Shown: positions 38,922-39,809 of the stretch, one piece after another
Position numbering within the stretch: position 1 is the stretch's first letter
Layout: each line of letters begins with the position of its first letter
Assembly (NCBI GenBank): GCA_949293245.1
Contig: CASFCS010000021.1
Location: 1 to 39,809 of the forward strand
Origin: an uncultured bacterium
GTDB lineage: Bacteria > Bacillota > Clostridia > Oscillospirales > Oscillospiraceae
Direction: 5' to 3'
Length of the DNA stretch: 39,809 nucleotides
Program-made: the position numbers and the translations under genes
Notes under the pieces: generated by a model
The model's database searches: none
Seen by the model: the letters and a program-made list of their open reading frames with translations, nothing else
Told to the model about the DNA's origin: nothing

Positions 38922-38927
38922 AGGATT

Positions 38928-39175
38928 CAGTTCAAACGCGCTGAACAGGAAAATAGCGCACCTCACGCCCCCAAGAGAGGGCCGGTCACCGGCTGCAAGC
39001 CGGCCCGGGGCGCGGCGCTTGGTTCGCCTGGGAGCGGCCCCGGGGAAAGACGGGGACGGCCGGCCGCCGTTACAGGGCCGCAACAAGTGCGCGCGGTGTC
39101 CGCGCGAATCGCGGGTGGTACCGCGGAAGGTTCGCCTTTCGTCCCGGTCTTCGGGGCGGAGGGCTTTTTTGCTGC
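38928..39175 (+). ncRNA. T-box leader, phenylalanine specifier
   Basis: T-box riboswitches sense uncharged tRNA and let transcription continue when it is bound. Stem I is formed by CAGG/CCTG (38946-38949 and 39027-39030) and AGCGC/GCGCT (38955-38959 and 39015-39019). Between them the specifier loop TGGTTCG carries TTC (39023-39025), the Phe codon. The T-box core TGGTACCGCG lies at 39116-39125 and the terminator follows at about 39131-39172, with a T-run. It fits with pheS directly downstream. Confidence 0.93.
39131..39172 (+). terminator. T-box regulated terminator
   Basis: GCCTTTCGTCCC pairs with GGGGCGGAGGGC (with G-T pairs) around a short loop, and a T-run follows. It is the off-state hairpin of the Phe T-box leader. 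Confidence 0.85.
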
Positions 39176-39216
39176 CCGTCAGCTTTTCAAATCCACATCT
39201 GAAAGGAAGTACACAG

Positions 39217-39809
39217 ATGAAAGAACAGTTAGCAGCCATCCGCGCCCAGGCCCTGGACGCCTTTGCCGGTGCGGAGACCAGCGCCCAGCTGGACGCCCTG
39301 CGGGTGCAGTACCTGGGCAAGAAGGGCGAGCTCACCGCCGTTTTGAAGCAGATGGGCAAGCTCTCCCCCGAGGAGCGCCCCGTCATGGGCCAGCTGGCCA
39401 ACGACGTCCGCGCCGCCCTGGAGGAGGCCCTGGCGGCCAAGGGGAAGGAGCTGGAGGCCAAGGCCCTGGAGGACCGGCTGCGCTCTGAGGCTCTGGACGT
39501 CACCGTCCCCGGCAAGGCAGTCCCCGCCGGCCACCGCCACCCCATGTATATCGCCCTGGACGAGATCAAGGAGATCTTCATCGGCATGGGCTTCACCGTG
39601 CTGGACGGCCCCGAGATTGAGCTGGCCGAGCTGAACTTCGACCGGCTCAACGCCGAGGAGGGCCACCCCTCCCGGGACTGGAGCGACACCTTCTACTTCG
39701 ATGAGGACTCCCGGGTGATGCTCCGCTCCCAGACCTCCCCCATGCAGGTGCGGGCCATGGACACCATGCCCCTGCCCATCCGCATCATCGCCCCCGGCCG
39801 GGTCTACCG
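39217..39809 (+). CDS. pheS: Phenylalanyl-tRNA synthetase alpha subunit (3' truncated)
   Basis: The first 197 codons of pheS are present and the gene runs off the window end. The N-terminal coiled-coil tRNA-binding region (1-85, LRVQYLGKKGELTAVLKQMG) is followed by the start of the class II catalytic domain. HPMYIALDEIKEIFIGMGF and MLRSQTSPMQVR (motif 2 region) are clear. The start ATG 39217 has GAAAGGAAG upstream. It is controlled by the Phe T-box. pheT is expected downstream. Confidence 0.95.
   Translation, partial: MKEQLAAIRAQALDAFAGAETSAQLDALRVQYLGKKGELTAVLKQMGKLSPEERPVMGQLANDVRAALEEALAAKGKELEAKALEDRLRSEALDVTVPGKAVPAGHRHPMYIALDEIKEIFIGMGFTVLDGPEIELAELNFDRLNAEEGHPSRDWSDTFYFDEDSRVMLRSQTSPMQVRAMDTMPLPIRIIAPGRVY

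Noticed and set aside
1-39809. CRISPR arrays, tRNA or rRNA genes, insertion sequences
   Set aside because: No regularly spaced repeats, no tRNA cloverleaf in the short intergenic regions, no rRNA sequence and no transposase were seen; only the serine recombinase marks mobile DNA.

Overview
The window is about 39.8 kb of very GC-rich chromosomal DNA from a spore-forming Gram-positive bacterium. The sporulation pair spoIIGA-sigE, Firmicutes-type genes (MrnC, RqcH, MazF next to alr, a Phe T-box leader, DUF951, DUF3796) and the GC-rich codon use point to the class Clostridia. An Oscillospiraceae gut commensal of the Flavonifractor/Lawsonibacter type is the most likely source; that placement is inferred from style of sequence, not from a marker gene.

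Layout. (1) 1-1.6 kb: the end of a mobile element of clearly lower GC carrying a large serine recombinase. (2) 1.75-5.3 kb: a thiazole-biosynthesis operon thiS-thiF-thiG-thiH-thiE/tenI on the + strand; no TPP riboswitch is visible. (3) 5.3-9.6 kb, - strand: two CydDC-like ABC half-transporters, a NOS-family protein and a DUF454 membrane protein, all joined by 4-bp overlaps and preceded by a promoter covered with GTTAG/CTAAC dyads. (4) 9.7-11.3 kb, - strand: spoIIGA-sigE with Spo0A-box-like repeats upstream. (5) 11.4-18.8 kb: housekeeping genes (DUF951-hisC, an S1-domain protein, rarA, DUF2500, an XRE/DUF3796 pair, glyA, nth, a metallophosphoesterase). (6) 18.8-19.9 kb: three small genes of unknown function. 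(7) 19.8-25.5 kb: a membrane-anchored protein, UDP-GlcNAc 2-epimerase, a TagO/WecA-type transferase and trpS on the - strand, with gltX divergent. (8) 25.6-31.7 kb, - strand: mrnC-rqcH followed by a response regulator, ABC ATPase, permease, histidine kinase and a secreted protein, which resembles an antimicrobial-peptide sensing and detoxification module. (9) 31.8-33.6 kb: a GntR/YtrA-like repressor with a DUF5808-type membrane protein. (10) 33.6-38.7 kb, - strand: two unknown genes, then nnr - YdcC-like lipoprotein - alr - mazF, which matches the Bacillus ydcC-alr-ndoA neighbourhood but lacks the MazE/NdoAI antitoxin. (11) 38.7-39.8 kb: a structured intergenic region, a T-box leader with a Phe (TTC) specifier, and the 5' part of pheS cut by the window edge.

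Many promoters of the TTGACA-N17-TATAAT type and perfect intrinsic terminators can be read directly, so transcription units are well defined. The points most worth follow-up are the recombinase reading frame that runs without a stop through its own terminator into thiF, the dyad-controlled transporter operon, the fully overlapping divergent trpS/gltX promoters, the orphan MazF, the GntR operator dyad, and the cluster of unexplained dyads between nnr and pheS.
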